Source: Candidatus Nomurabacteria bacterium RIFCSPLOWO2_12_FULL_46_14 (lineage in GTDB: Bacteria; Patescibacteriota; Minisyncoccia; Phycocordibacterales; UBA9973). From it: a stretch of 6,381 nucleotides of DNA. The number at the start of each line of letters is the position of its first letter. Position 1 is the stretch's first letter. Positions 1 to 5,617 of this stretch are shown here, in pieces. The stretch covers positions 1 through 6,381 of the forward strand of contig MFVV01000045.1 in assembly GCA_001786225.1 (NCBI GenBank). Direction: 5' to 3'. The translations under genes were made by a program, and so were the position numbers. Under the pieces are notes generated by a model, which searched no databases, had not been told where the DNA came from, and saw only the letters and a list, made by a program, of their open reading frames with translations.

Positions 1-624
1 AACGAAGGGCTGACCGCCTCGGGCATTGGGACAGCTGATATTTACGGTGAGATAGTCCGCCAAGGGCTCCATCGCGGTAAAAGCTTTGGCGTAATCTTTT
101 ATCGCGGTCGCCGTATCCAGATTCTCTTGGCAATTGGTCATAGCCACACTCGCCCCCACCGGAATTTTGAATTTTTTATTTTTTAATCGCTCCGCGATTA
201 TTTCACAGCCATAATTCTTGAGGCCGTAGTAAACCGCCAAGCTCTTGGATTGAGGCAGACGCCAGAGGCGGGGCTTGGGATTGCCGGCGCAAGGATAACC
301 GGTAATGGAACCGATTTCCACAAATCCGAAACCGACCGACGGCATAATCGCGGTAAGCTCCGCGTTCTTGTCAAAGCCGGCCGCCAGGCCCACGGGGTTC
401 GGAAAATAAATACCGTGAATTTTTTGCCCTAAAATAGTATTTTGATAATCAAAAAAATAGGCCGTCATTTTGCGCAAAACAGCGTAACGGCCGAGTCTCC
501 GGCCGAAGCCGAGCATTCGGTCATGGATAAATTCCGGGTCGTAGCGGAAAAATATCGGCTTAAGAACTCCTTTATATAGAATATGAATTATTTTATTGCG
601 CCAGCGGACAATGGTTTCTGTCAT
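1..624 (-). CDS. pyrD: Dihydroorotate dehydrogenase, class 2-like (N-terminal 208 codons, cut by window edge)
   Basis: PyrD oxidises dihydroorotate to orotate in pyrimidine synthesis using FMN; class 2 enzymes sit at the membrane and pass electrons to quinone. I translated the minus strand from ATG 622-624 (MTETIVRW...); the frame stays open to base 1. Residues 1-60 form a basic, helical extension typical of class 2 (RYDPEFIHDRML matches the usual LDPERAHE region). The barrel then starts, with PNPVGLAAGFDKN near 78-90 (FMN-site lysine), GFGFVEIGSIT near 98-108 and GNPKPRLWRL near 113-122. The last residues read NISCPNARGGQPFV. Class 2 enzymes usually have NISSPNTPG there, with the serine before Pro as catalytic base; here it is Cys198, as in class 1 enzymes. 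The C-terminal part lies outside the window. There is no Shine-Dalgarno motif before the start, and the gene diverges from the next one across 46 bp. The family assignment is secure; the subclass is mixed. Confidence 0.9.
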   Translation of the reverse strand, partial: MTETIVRWRNKIIHILYKGVLKPIFFRYDPEFIHDRMLGFGRRLGRYAVLRKMTAYFFDYQNTILGQKIHGIYFPNPVGLAAGFDKNAELTAIMPSVGFGFVEIGSITGYPCAGNPKPRLWRLPQSKSLAVYYGLKNYGCEIIAERLKNKKFKIPVGASVAMTNCQENLDTATAIKDYAKAFTAMEPLADYLTVNISCPNARGGQPFV

Positions 625-633
625 TATGTTATA

Positions 634-642
634 TGGTATAAT
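634..642 (+). promoter_or_regulatory. Extended -10 promoter (TGGTATAAT) for the charged coiled-coil gene
   Basis: A perfect TATAAT (637-642) is preceded by TG plus one base, the extended -10 form that can work without a strong -35. No good -35 is visible (615-620 is TTTCTG). Transcription would start near 649, leaving about 21 nt before the ATG at 671. That leader contains no Shine-Dalgarno motif. Confidence 0.6.
635..640 (-). promoter_or_regulatory. Weak candidate -10 box for pyrD
   Basis: On the minus strand TATACC lies 10 nt before the pyrD ATG and overlaps the plus-strand -10 box of the divergent gene. It matches 4 of 6 consensus bases and has no convincing -35. If used, the leader would be only a few nucleotides. 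Support is weak. Confidence 0.25.
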
Positions 643-670
643 GCTTGCATATTAAAAACAATGCGAACTT

Positions 671-1726
671 ATGAGCGAACAAGGACCACCGCCAATTAAA
701 AAAGATACAGAGGAAGAAGAACCGGAAGAAGGCGAGGGAGAGATAATCGAAGGGCCCGGCGGTATGACTTTCCAGCGGATAAAAGGAGAGCAAGCCTATA
801 AAATAAATACTGGCCTTTGGAAGGAAAATGACGTGGTGGAGGCCATTATGCAGGCGAGTTTTGAAATGGCTCCCAAGTCGGAAAAGGAATTCTATGGAAA
901 AGAATATAATCCGGCAGACCAGATAACGAAAGAAGATTACACCTTAGAACCATATATAAATAAAAAAGGTGTAGAGCAACAACCATATATTGCTGATGAA
1001 GAAGAGGGAGCGGAAATAAAGATACCTAGTGGAGAATTGGCCCATGCCGGAATTGTGCGTGGTAGAATTGTGGATACCATTATCGTTCGGGGCGTAGGTA
1101 ACCTGATTTTTAATACTATTACCTTTCGGAGACACCGAGCCAAAAATCCAAGAGACCCGGATAAAGAAGTGCTGAAAGTGCTAAGACGAGCCCAGGAGAT
1201 TCTGGCAAAAAAAGAAGCGGTTCAGAAAGAAAAAGAAAAAATACAGCGGGAGGAAAAAGACAGAATACGCCAGGCAGAAAAAGAGGAAGAAGAGAGACGG
1301 CGTGCGGCGAGAAGAGAAGAACAGAGGGGGGAGATGAAAAAACGGCTTGCGGCCGCAAAAGAAGCAAGGCTGGCAAACAAAGAGAAACAAATAAAGAAAA
1401 ATCTAGTGTTGAGAAGAGAAGAACAGGGGGAGGAAGGGAAACAAACGACAGTGCGAAAAGAAGCAAGGCGAGCTAAAATAGCAAGAAGTAGAGCGGAGAA
1501 TAAGTACCGCAACAGACTGAGAGATATGCGGCGTTTTTTGTTAAAAATAACTGCAGAGATAAATACAAGCCCGGGTTTGATATCCGTGAACCAGGAAAGA
1601 ATTAGGGGCCTGTCGGACGAAAAGCTGACTGCCTTAATAAGAGAATCAGTCGCGAGGGAATGGGAACGTAATCCTTTTTTCTACCGAGCTGTTATAGAAG
1701 AACTAACGGTCCGAGGTTTGGCATAA
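671..1726 (+). CDS. Hypothetical highly charged protein with a long basic/acidic coiled coil
   Basis: I do not recognise this 351-residue protein. The N-terminus (2-30) is Pro/Glu-rich and acidic. Residues about 31-165 are mixed and look folded, with short beta-like stretches (IVRGRIVDTIIVRGVGNLIF near 128-147). Residues about 165-290 are almost only K, R, E, A and Q, a very strong coiled-coil or single-helix signal, and include an in-frame duplication of about 34 residues (RREEQ at 214 and again at 248; KEAR in each unit). The C-terminal 60 residues (from about FLLKITAEIN) look like a small helical domain with LSDEKLTALIRESV. There is no signal peptide or membrane segment, so it is probably cytoplasmic. 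The start at 671 is the first ATG in frame; ATG 661 is in another frame. It could be a structural or nucleic-acid-binding protein, but nothing in the sequence decides this. Long open frames on the opposite strand are by-products of the skewed composition. Confidence 0.8.
   Translation: MSEQGPPPIKKDTEEEEPEEGEGEIIEGPGGMTFQRIKGEQAYKINTGLWKENDVVEAIMQASFEMAPKSEKEFYGKEYNPADQITKEDYTLEPYINKKGVEQQPYIADEEEGAEIKIPSGELAHAGIVRGRIVDTIIVRGVGNLIFNTITFRRHRAKNPRDPDKEVLKVLRRAQEILAKKEAVQKEKEKIQREEKDRIRQAEKEEEERRRAARREEQRGEMKKRLAAAKEARLANKEKQIKKNLVLRREEQGEEGKQTTVRKEARRAKIARSRAENKYRNRLRDMRRFLLKITAEINTSPGLISVNQERIRGLSDEKLTALIRESVAREWERNPFFYRAVIEELTVRGLA
1309..1510 (+). repeat. Internal tandem duplication of about 100 bp inside the coiled-coil gene
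   Basis: The 16-mer GAGAAGAGAAGAACAG occurs at 1309-1324 and 1411-1426, spacing 102 bp. AAAAGAAGCAAGGC occurs at 1357-1370 and 1456-1469, spacing 99 bp. Both spacings are multiples of three, so the duplication adds 33-34 residues without breaking the frame. The bases between have diverged, so the duplication is not very recent. Confidence 0.65.
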
Positions 1727-1737
1727 TTCTAAAATTT

Positions 1738-1812
1738 TGGTGCCCCCGGTAAGAATCGAACTTACATCAGCGGCTTAGAAGTCCGCGGTTCTATCCATTG
1801 AACTACGGGGGC
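1738..1812 (-). tRNA. tRNA-Arg (anticodon TCT), CCA encoded
   Basis: The minus strand folds as a full cloverleaf: acceptor GCCCCCG/CGGGGGC, D stem GTTC/GAAC, anticodon loop CTTCTAA, T arm GTAAG-TTCGATT-CTTAC, discriminator A and an encoded CCA at 1738-1740. The anticodon TCT reads AGA/AGG. The last pair of the anticodon stem (31/39) is an A-G mismatch; the other four pair. It follows tRNA-Val by about 15 nt and probably shares its transcript. Confidence 0.93.
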
Positions 1813-1827
1813 AAATGGGAAAGCCGG

Positions 1828-1901
1828 TGCACGCTAAGAGATTCGAACTCCTGGCCTTCCCGGTGTAAACGGGACGCTCTAACCAACTGAGCTAAGCGTG
1901 C
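1828..1901 (-). tRNA. tRNA-Val (anticodon TAC), CCA not encoded
   Basis: Minus-strand cloverleaf: acceptor GCACGCT/AGCGTGC, D stem GCTC/GAGC, anticodon stem TCCCG/CGGGA with loop TTTACAC, T arm AGGAG-TTCGAAT-CTCTT, discriminator A. The bases after the discriminator are CCG, so the CCA end must be completed enzymatically, unlike the neighbouring tRNA-Arg. It is the first gene of the two-tRNA unit. Confidence 0.94.
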
Positions 1902-1910
1902 AATAGTTTA

Positions 1911-1939
1911 TTTATACATTAAAAAAGAAGTTAATTCAA
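1911..1939 (-). promoter_or_regulatory. Promoter of the tRNA-Val/tRNA-Arg unit
   Basis: On the minus strand TTGAAT (1934-1939) and TATAAA (1911-1916) are separated by exactly 17 bp. The -10 box ends 9 nt before the mature 5' end of tRNA-Val, so the precursor leader would be very short. This is the only two-box sigma-70-like promoter I see in the window. Confidence 0.7.
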
Positions 1940-1968
1940 GGAACCTTTTTATTTTTTTAATAAGGTTA

Positions 1969-1974
1969 TATAAT
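1969..1974 (+). promoter_or_regulatory. -10 box (TATAAT) directly before the pseudopilin ATG
   Basis: A perfect TATAAT lies 9 nt before the ATG at 1984. Initiation 6-8 nt downstream would put the first transcribed base at or within about three bases of the start codon, so the mRNA would be leaderless or nearly so. The -35 position (1946-1951) is T-rich and poor. Confidence 0.55.
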
Positions 1975-1983
1975 TAAGTATCT

Positions 1984-2544
1984 ATGATTAAAAAATCAAA
2001 GGGTTTTACCCTAATCGAACTCCTGGTGGTCATCTCGGTTATTTCTCTCTTGGCCTCAATAATTTTTGCGAGCTTGAACGATGCCCGAGCCAAAGCCCGG
2101 GACGCACGGCGGAAGAGCGATATTCACCAGTTTCAGCTTGCTCTGGAATACTATCTAGACACGAATGGCATCTATCCGGCATCCGGTGGCGCAAGCCCGT
2201 CCCCCAACGGCCCAAATAGCAGTTGGAGCAATAGCGCCGAGGCCTCCTCTTGGGGTAGCGGGAGTTTGCAAACCGCCATGGCTCCATATCTCTCCAAACT
2301 TCCGACTGACCCGACAAATTCTCCCATAGGACCATTCGTAATCAATGCTTATTATTATTTTCGCTTTTCTTCCGAGGGAGGTTGCTCCAGCCAATATATG
2401 ATGGTTTACAAACTGGAAAAGGGCGCGAGTGTTGTCAGCCCGGGATATCTTACTTGCGGCGGCACAACTTATCAATACAGCGGCGGGCCGCTCAACAGCG
2501 CCAATGCCAATGGCATCATCACTATCGGCCGGAGGGGGTTGTAA
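1984..2544 (+). CDS. Prepilin-type pseudopilin / type IV pilin-like protein (PulG/GspG-like)
   Basis: This is a 186-residue subunit of a type IV pilus or type II secretion-like fibre. The leader MIKKSKG is followed by FTLIELLVVISVISLL, the class III signal: prepilin peptidase would cut after Gly7, methylate Phe8, and Glu12 is the conserved +5 glutamate. The hydrophobic helix spans about 8-30. It continues into a charged amphipathic helix (NDARAKARDARRKSDIHQF) and a globular domain with YLDTNGIYP and YLSKLPTDPTN, both typical of the GspG-like group. Cys134 and Cys158 could form a disulfide. A Ser/Gly/Asn-rich loop (67-95) is low in complexity. No Shine-Dalgarno motif precedes the start. It converges on the pilMNO operon, whose products are the likely assembly platform. 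Whether it is a major or minor pilin cannot be told. Confidence 0.92.
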   Translation: MIKKSKGFTLIELLVVISVISLLASIIFASLNDARAKARDARRKSDIHQFQLALEYYLDTNGIYPASGGASPSPNGPNSSWSNSAEASSWGSGSLQTAMAPYLSKLPTDPTNSPIGPFVINAYYYFRFSSEGGCSSQYMMVYKLEKGASVVSPGYLTCGGTTYQYSGGPLNSANANGIITIGRRGL

Positions 2545-2545
2545 T

Positions 2546-2563
2546 TTAAACTGCCAAGTTTAA
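2546..2563. other. Small hairpin between convergent genes (weak terminator candidate)
   Basis: TTAAACT (2546-2552) and AGTTTAA (2557-2563) pair around a 4-nt loop between the pseudopilin stop (2544) and the end of the opposing operon (2560). The stem is AT-rich and no T-run follows on either strand. If it ends transcription at all it would be weak, though bidirectional. It overlaps the stop codon of the minus-strand gene. Confidence 0.3.
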
Positions 2564-2865
2564 GACGGGTCGGCGACAGGGGACGGCGAGGTTATTATCT
2601 CCGCGGATTTTCTTGCGCGCGCCCGGAAATACTCTAGCGCTTGGTTGATTTTCTCTTTTTCCGTTTCGTAAGCCTTCATGGACGGATAAGGCGTCGAGGG
2701 CGGCGACTGCCGGATGACCAAGAAAAGATAAATAGCCCAAGTGAAGGAAAGAATAACAACCGCCGCCATGGAGAGAAGCAGATAATCCCAATAAACATTC
2801 GGGTCAATATGCAAGCCCCCCTTCTTAAAAATCTTTTTTCTTTTAAAAATTTTCAGACTAATCAT
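2560..2865 (-). CDS. Small single-pass membrane protein, last gene of the pilMNO operon
   Basis: This 101-residue protein starts 2 nt after the pilO stop, so it is almost certainly cotranscribed with pilMNO. It has a strongly basic N-terminus (KIFKRKKIFKKGG), a short GLHIDPNVYW segment, one membrane helix at about 27-51, then a Pro-rich linker (PPSTPYPS) and a charged helix (KAYETEKEKINQALEYFRARARK). The positive-inside rule puts the N-terminus in the cytoplasm and the rest outside. It stands where pilP sits in classical pil operons, but it is not a lipoprotein (no lipobox cysteine) and I see no similarity to PilP. A role as an extra inner-membrane component of the pilus platform is inferred from position only. 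There is no clear ribosome binding site. Confidence 0.8.
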   Translation of the reverse strand: MISLKIFKRKKIFKKGGLHIDPNVYWDYLLLSMAAVVILSFTWAIYLFLVIRQSPPSTPYPSMKAYETEKEKINQALEYFRARARKSAEIITSPSPVADPS

Positions 2866-2867
2866 GT

Positions 2868-3401
2868 TTACGGCAAAAAGCTAAGAAGCTTGATTCTAAA
2901 AACAGCCGACCATTCCTCGGGCGACGCCTCGTTCCCCACCGCCCTAAAGCTGGCCGCGGAGAACTCAATTTCATAAGGCGAATTTTCCAAAAGAAGCATA
3001 AACTTATAAAGCTCCGGAAAGGCGCCGACGGCTTTGACCTCCACCAAGAGCGAAGTTTTATCCGGCAAAACGTTAAGGAGGGCCACCTCCGCCTCGGCCC
3101 CGGCGAGAGGCGCCAGCCGCTCCACGGCATCCAGAAACGGCACCACATCAGAACTTGCGGCGAAATGCGCGTCGAGTTCCGCCTTTTCTTCTTTTATCTC
3201 TCCTAGGAAACGGCTGACGGATGCCGTTTCATCCCGGCCAGAAATTTGCGACCCAAGCGCGAGCTCTGCCTCGGTTACCGCCGCCCTATTCCGACCTATT
3301 TCCTGAAGAAGCCACCCCAAAACGGCCGTTGCTAAAATGAGAAACGCGGTGGCGAGAATCAAGGACACTAACGGCAATTTTTTGAACAGGTCGGACTTCA
3401 T
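2868..3401 (-). CDS. pilO: PilO-like type IV pilus inner-membrane platform protein
   Basis: This 177-residue protein has the PilO layout: short cytoplasmic N-terminus (MKSDLFKKLP), one membrane helix (about 10-33), a periplasmic coiled coil (about 34-80, rich in A, E, R) and a C-terminal ferredoxin-like alpha/beta domain (about 85-177, with TSLLVEVKAVGAFPELYKFMLL typical of the family). PilO pairs with PilN through the coiled coil and helps align the pilus assembly platform. The gene begins 1 nt after the pilN stop and ends 2 nt before the next start. The name rests on architecture and gene order as well as weak sequence similarity. Confidence 0.82.
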   Translation of the reverse strand: MKSDLFKKLPLVSLILATAFLILATAVLGWLLQEIGRNRAAVTEAELALGSQISGRDETASVSRFLGEIKEEKAELDAHFAASSDVVPFLDAVERLAPLAGAEAEVALLNVLPDKTSLLVEVKAVGAFPELYKFMLLLENSPYEIEFSAASFRAVGNEASPEEWSAVFRIKLLSFLP

Positions 3402-3402
3402 A

Positions 3403-3948
3403 TCAGGAAGGAATCAAATTAAGATTAAATTGGATATCGGCTCCCTTGACGAAATTGGAAATCGGCAGGTCCACTTTCTTAAACTTGGGGTTGTTCTCCA
3501 GAGCGCGGCGGAAGAGAAGCAGTCTTTCCCGGCTCGCGGCATTGCCCCGCAGGCTGACTTTCTTCCCCGTTTTGGCCTCGTTTTCATACGTAATTTCAGT
3601 AATTTGTATGTCTGTCATTTTCGCCAAAATAATTTCCTGGAAGACATTGGCGGAAACAACGTATTTATTTTTGCCGGTCTTCGCCAAAAGTTCCAGTTTG
3701 GCATTTAAATCTTTCATCTCCGAGAGCGCCCCTTCCCCCGACTCTTCGCCTAAAGAGGCGCTTGTCTCAACTTCCAGAATGGCTAAGATATCCTGCCGCT
3801 CGGCCCGGGAGATAATGTAGGCTGGCGCAAGCGCCAGAGCGGCGGTCAAAAAGGACGCACCCAAGGCGAGGGCGGTTACCACCAAGAGTCTGGCGTAAAA
3901 GTGCTGGACTTTGTGTTTTTTATCTTCGTTGGGAATTAAATTAATCAT
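3403..3948 (-). CDS. pilN: PilN-like type IV pilus inner-membrane platform protein
   Basis: The 181-residue product opens with MINLIPNEDK. This is the PilN signature: the short INLLP-like peptide that docks into a groove of cytoplasmic PilM. One membrane helix follows (about 19-46), then a periplasmic coiled coil (to about 90) and a C-terminal alpha/beta domain (about 95-181, with DIQITEITYENEAKTGKKVSLRG-type strands and RLLLFRRALENN helix). It starts 2 nt after the pilM stop. Translation is probably coupled to pilM, since no Shine-Dalgarno motif is present. The membrane-docking motif plus operon order make the call strong. Confidence 0.88.
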   Translation of the reverse strand: MINLIPNEDKKHKVQHFYARLLVVTALALGASFLTAALALAPAYIISRAERQDILAILEVETSASLGEESGEGALSEMKDLNAKLELLAKTGKNKYVVSANVFQEIILAKMTDIQITEITYENEAKTGKKVSLRGNAASRERLLLFRRALENNPKFKKVDLPISNFVKGADIQFNLNLIPS

Positions 3949-3950
3949 AT

Positions 3951-5033
3951 TTAATCGCGTTCAAAGTCGCCCAGGGCCAATCCCAGCGCCGCCGCGAAGG
4001 CCAAGGACCTCCGTTTCGGAATTTCGGGTATACTCTTGCCGGGTTCCAGGATGTTGACCCAGACATCGGCCAGTTCGGTTTTGGTCTTCAAACTCACGGA
4101 GAGATAATCCGAGAGGCCGATAAGATTGGCATCGCCGCCGCAGAGAATTATTTTTTTTATCGGTGGCCGGCTTTTACCTTCTTCGTCTTTGTGGGTATAC
4201 CAGTATAAAAAGTGCTTGGATATCTCGTCCCGCAAGACCGAAGCGGTGTTCAGGAGGACGGAAAATATTTCTTTATTCTTGGCGTTGCGCGACAGGCCGT
4301 ATTCTTTTTTCATTTTTTCAGCTTCCGGCAGGGAAACATTGAAGTTTTTCATTATCATGCCGGAGAGAGCTCGGCCGCCGATGTCCAGAGTGGAAGTAAA
4401 AACCGCCGCGCCCGAAGAGATTATAAAAATCCCAGTGCGAGTCTGGCCGAAATCCACAATCATATATGTTCCCATATCCCCATCCCGGACCACCGCCCGG
4501 CAAATCGCCTGCGCTTCCAGCTCCAGCGAGCCGACCGAAAGTCCGGAGTCTGTAAAGACGGAGAGGTAGCTCTCCACCACACTCTTCTGGATAGCGGCCA
4601 CTTGGAGCTCCAGAGAACGGCTGTCCTCCGCCAGAATCTGATAATCAAATATGGAGTCCGCGGCGGCAATCGGGACGTGCTCCTCCAGGGAAAGCTCTAT
4701 GCCCTCCCGGACATTTTCCAAACCTTCTTTCTCCAGACGTAATCTGAAAAGATAAACCTGCTCTTCCGGCATAGACACCCGCACAAACCGGACTCCGTCC
4801 CTCTGGCGCAAAAGCGACAGAACTTCCACTAATCTTTTTTGGTCTTTTATCTTGCCGGACTCAATAATGCCCTCCGGAATGGCCCGCTCGCCAAAACGGC
4901 CTATCCGGATGCCGTCTCGGACGGAAACCAGTCCCACAAACTTGAGGGATTCATCGGAAATATCCAAGCCGAAAGAGGGCGCCAATAGATATCTCGGTAT
5001 CGGGAAAAATCGGTTAAAAGAATTCCGGAGCAT
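3951..5033 (-). CDS. pilM: PilM, actin-like ATPase of the type IV pilus platform
   Basis: PilM is a cytoplasmic, actin/FtsA-fold nucleotide-binding protein that binds the N-terminal tail of PilN and connects the motor side to the inner-membrane complex. The 360-residue product is of normal length. Visible motifs are the phosphate-1 loop FGLDISDESLKFV (21-33), the phosphate-2 loop IVDFGQTRTGIFI (182-194), the DIGG turn (217-220) and the adenosine motif ILCGGDANLIGL (296-307). The first 19 residues (MLRNSFNRFFPIPRYLLAP) form a basic/aromatic extension before the first strand. It is the first gene of the pilM-pilN-pilO-orf4 unit. It lies 25 nt after ruvX but has its own extended -10 box 7 nt before the ATG, so it can be transcribed independently, probably without a 5' leader. 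Confidence 0.93.
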   Translation of the reverse strand: MLRNSFNRFFPIPRYLLAPSFGLDISDESLKFVGLVSVRDGIRIGRFGERAIPEGIIESGKIKDQKRLVEVLSLLRQRDGVRFVRVSMPEEQVYLFRLRLEKEGLENVREGIELSLEEHVPIAAADSIFDYQILAEDSRSLELQVAAIQKSVVESYLSVFTDSGLSVGSLELEAQAICRAVVRDGDMGTYMIVDFGQTRTGIFIISSGAAVFTSTLDIGGRALSGMIMKNFNVSLPEAEKMKKEYGLSRNAKNKEIFSVLLNTASVLRDEISKHFLYWYTHKDEEGKSRPPIKKIILCGGDANLIGLSDYLSVSLKTKTELADVWVNILEPGKSIPEIPKRRSLAFAAALGLALGDFERD

Positions 5034-5040
5034 TCTTGTT

Positions 5041-5049
5041 ATTATACCA
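5041..5049 (-). promoter_or_regulatory. Extended -10 promoter (TGGTATAAT) of the pilMNO operon
   Basis: On the minus strand TATAAT (5041-5046) preceded by TGG ends 7 nt before the pilM ATG. The expected start site falls on or next to the A of the ATG, giving a leaderless message. It lies in the 25-nt gap after ruvX; the -35 position would fall within the last ruvX codons and is poor (TTAAAC). Confidence 0.65.
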
Positions 5050-5058
5050 TTCTTCTTA

Positions 5059-5445
5059 TTATTGTTTAATATTCCTTTTATCCAAATATCTCTGCAATAT
5101 CAGCGCGGCGGCGGAATGGTCCACCTCTCGGCGGCTATCATAACGCCTAGCCTCGACGGAAGTCAGAAATTCTTTTTCCCGCCGCACCGGTATTTTGAAT
5201 TTTCTCTCCAATCTTTCTATAAAAAAATCAATTTCTTTCTGGAGCAAATTCGGTAAGCCGGCAAAGTCGGAGGATTCGCCGACCACAATCTCGCCGATTT
5301 TCTCCCGCTCAATAATTTGGGCCAGCTTGGCCGGGAGCTCGCCGTTATTTTTGAACACTGCCGCGGGAAAAGCCAAACGGCCGCCTTCGTCCGAGACCGC
5401 GAGCCCAACTCTCTTGGCGCCATAATCAATGCCGAGGAATTTCAT
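5059..5445 (-). CDS. ruvX: RuvX/YqgF-type Holliday-junction resolvase-like RNase H-fold protein
   Basis: This 128-residue protein of the YqgF family has an RNase H fold. Family members have been linked to pre-16S rRNA 5'-end processing and to Holliday-junction resolution. The N-terminus MKFLGIDYGAKRVGLAVSD carries the first catalytic Asp (D7) and the GxKRVG turn. GEIVVGES (51-58) corresponds to the usual VVGLP strand and differs from the proteobacterial form. FLTSVEARRY (93-102, E98) and VDHSAAALILQRYLD (108-122, D109) are the C-terminal motifs. The usual DER before LTTVEA is KEF here, so that part is altered. Length is normal. The ATG lies next to the outer arm of a long inverted-repeat element, with no recognisable ribosome binding site and no strong promoter. 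Confidence 0.9.
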   Translation of the reverse strand: MKFLGIDYGAKRVGLAVSDEGGRLAFPAAVFKNNGELPAKLAQIIEREKIGEIVVGESSDFAGLPNLLQKEIDFFIERLERKFKIPVRREKEFLTSVEARRYDSRREVDHSAAALILQRYLDKRNIKQ

Positions 5446-5446
5446 G

Positions 5447-5574
5447 ATCCAAGAACCCGTTGAGGCATGTCTTTTGGAGGGGGTTTGGCGAGCGACGGCG
5501 AGCCAACTTCAGGATTTTTTAAGCTTCAAAAAATCCGTACCCGAAAAAAGATATGCAAAGAAAGGGTTCTTGAT
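5447..5574. other. Nested inverted-repeat element (possible structured RNA or palindromic repeat)
   Basis: The ruvX/DUF5652-like gap is largely a stack of nested complementary arms. The outer helix is CAAGAACCC (5450-5458) with GGGTTCTTG (5564-5572), extendable by ATC/GAT past one bulged base. The second is GCATGTCTTTT (5465-5475) with AAAAGATATGC (5546-5556), 11 pairs with one G-T pair on the plus strand. The third is GGGT (5481-5484) with ACCC (5539-5542). Inside are two hairpins: TTGGC/GCCAA (5485-5489/5502-5506) and GGATTTTTT/AAAAAATCC (5512-5520/5528-5536). A direct repeat GGCGAGC (5487-5493, 5497-5503) overlaps the first. The wobble pair slightly favours plus-strand RNA. It could instead be a small non-autonomous mobile repeat or a leader of ruvX. 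Confidence 0.6.
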
Positions 5575-5587
5575 TTATGCTAGCACA

Positions 5588-5599
5588 AAAAGCGCTTTT
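5588..5599. promoter_or_regulatory. Perfect 12-bp palindrome AAAAGCGCTTTT in the promoter spacer (possible operator)
   Basis: The palindrome ends 4 bp before the -10 box (5604-5609) of the DUF5652-like gene and so fills the spacer between the -10 and -35 positions. That is a classic place for a repressor site. It may also be chance in AT-rich DNA; no regulator is seen nearby. Confidence 0.3.
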
Positions 5600-5600
5600 C

Positions 5601-5609
5601 TGATATAAT
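5601..5609 (+). promoter_or_regulatory. Extended -10 promoter (TGATATAAT) of the DUF5652-like gene
   Basis: A perfect TATAAT (5604-5609) with TG one base upstream ends 8 nt before the ATG at 5618. The transcript would begin at or within two bases of the start codon. The -35 position (5581-5586) does not resemble a consensus. Confidence 0.6.
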
Positions 5610-5617
5610 TTGCAATT

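Noticed and set aside
250..432. Plus-strand open frame of 60 codons
   Set aside because: It lies wholly inside pyrD on the other strand, where the protein matches a known family.
1119..1512. Several long minus-strand open frames (Phe/Leu/Ser-rich) opposite the coiled-coil gene
   Set aside because: They mirror the purine-rich coiled-coil codons of the plus-strand gene; they have no domains or start signals and overlap a better-supported gene.
1942..1967. AACCTT/AAGGTT inverted repeat between tRNA-Val and the pseudopilin
   Set aside because: Only 6 bp around a 14-nt AT-rich gap; it is expected by chance in such sequence.
5512..5536. GGATTTTTT/AAAAAATCC hairpin as an intrinsic terminator
   Set aside because: It is AT-rich with no T-run after the stem on either strand, and lies between two divergent genes where no transcript needs to end; it fits better as part of the nested element.
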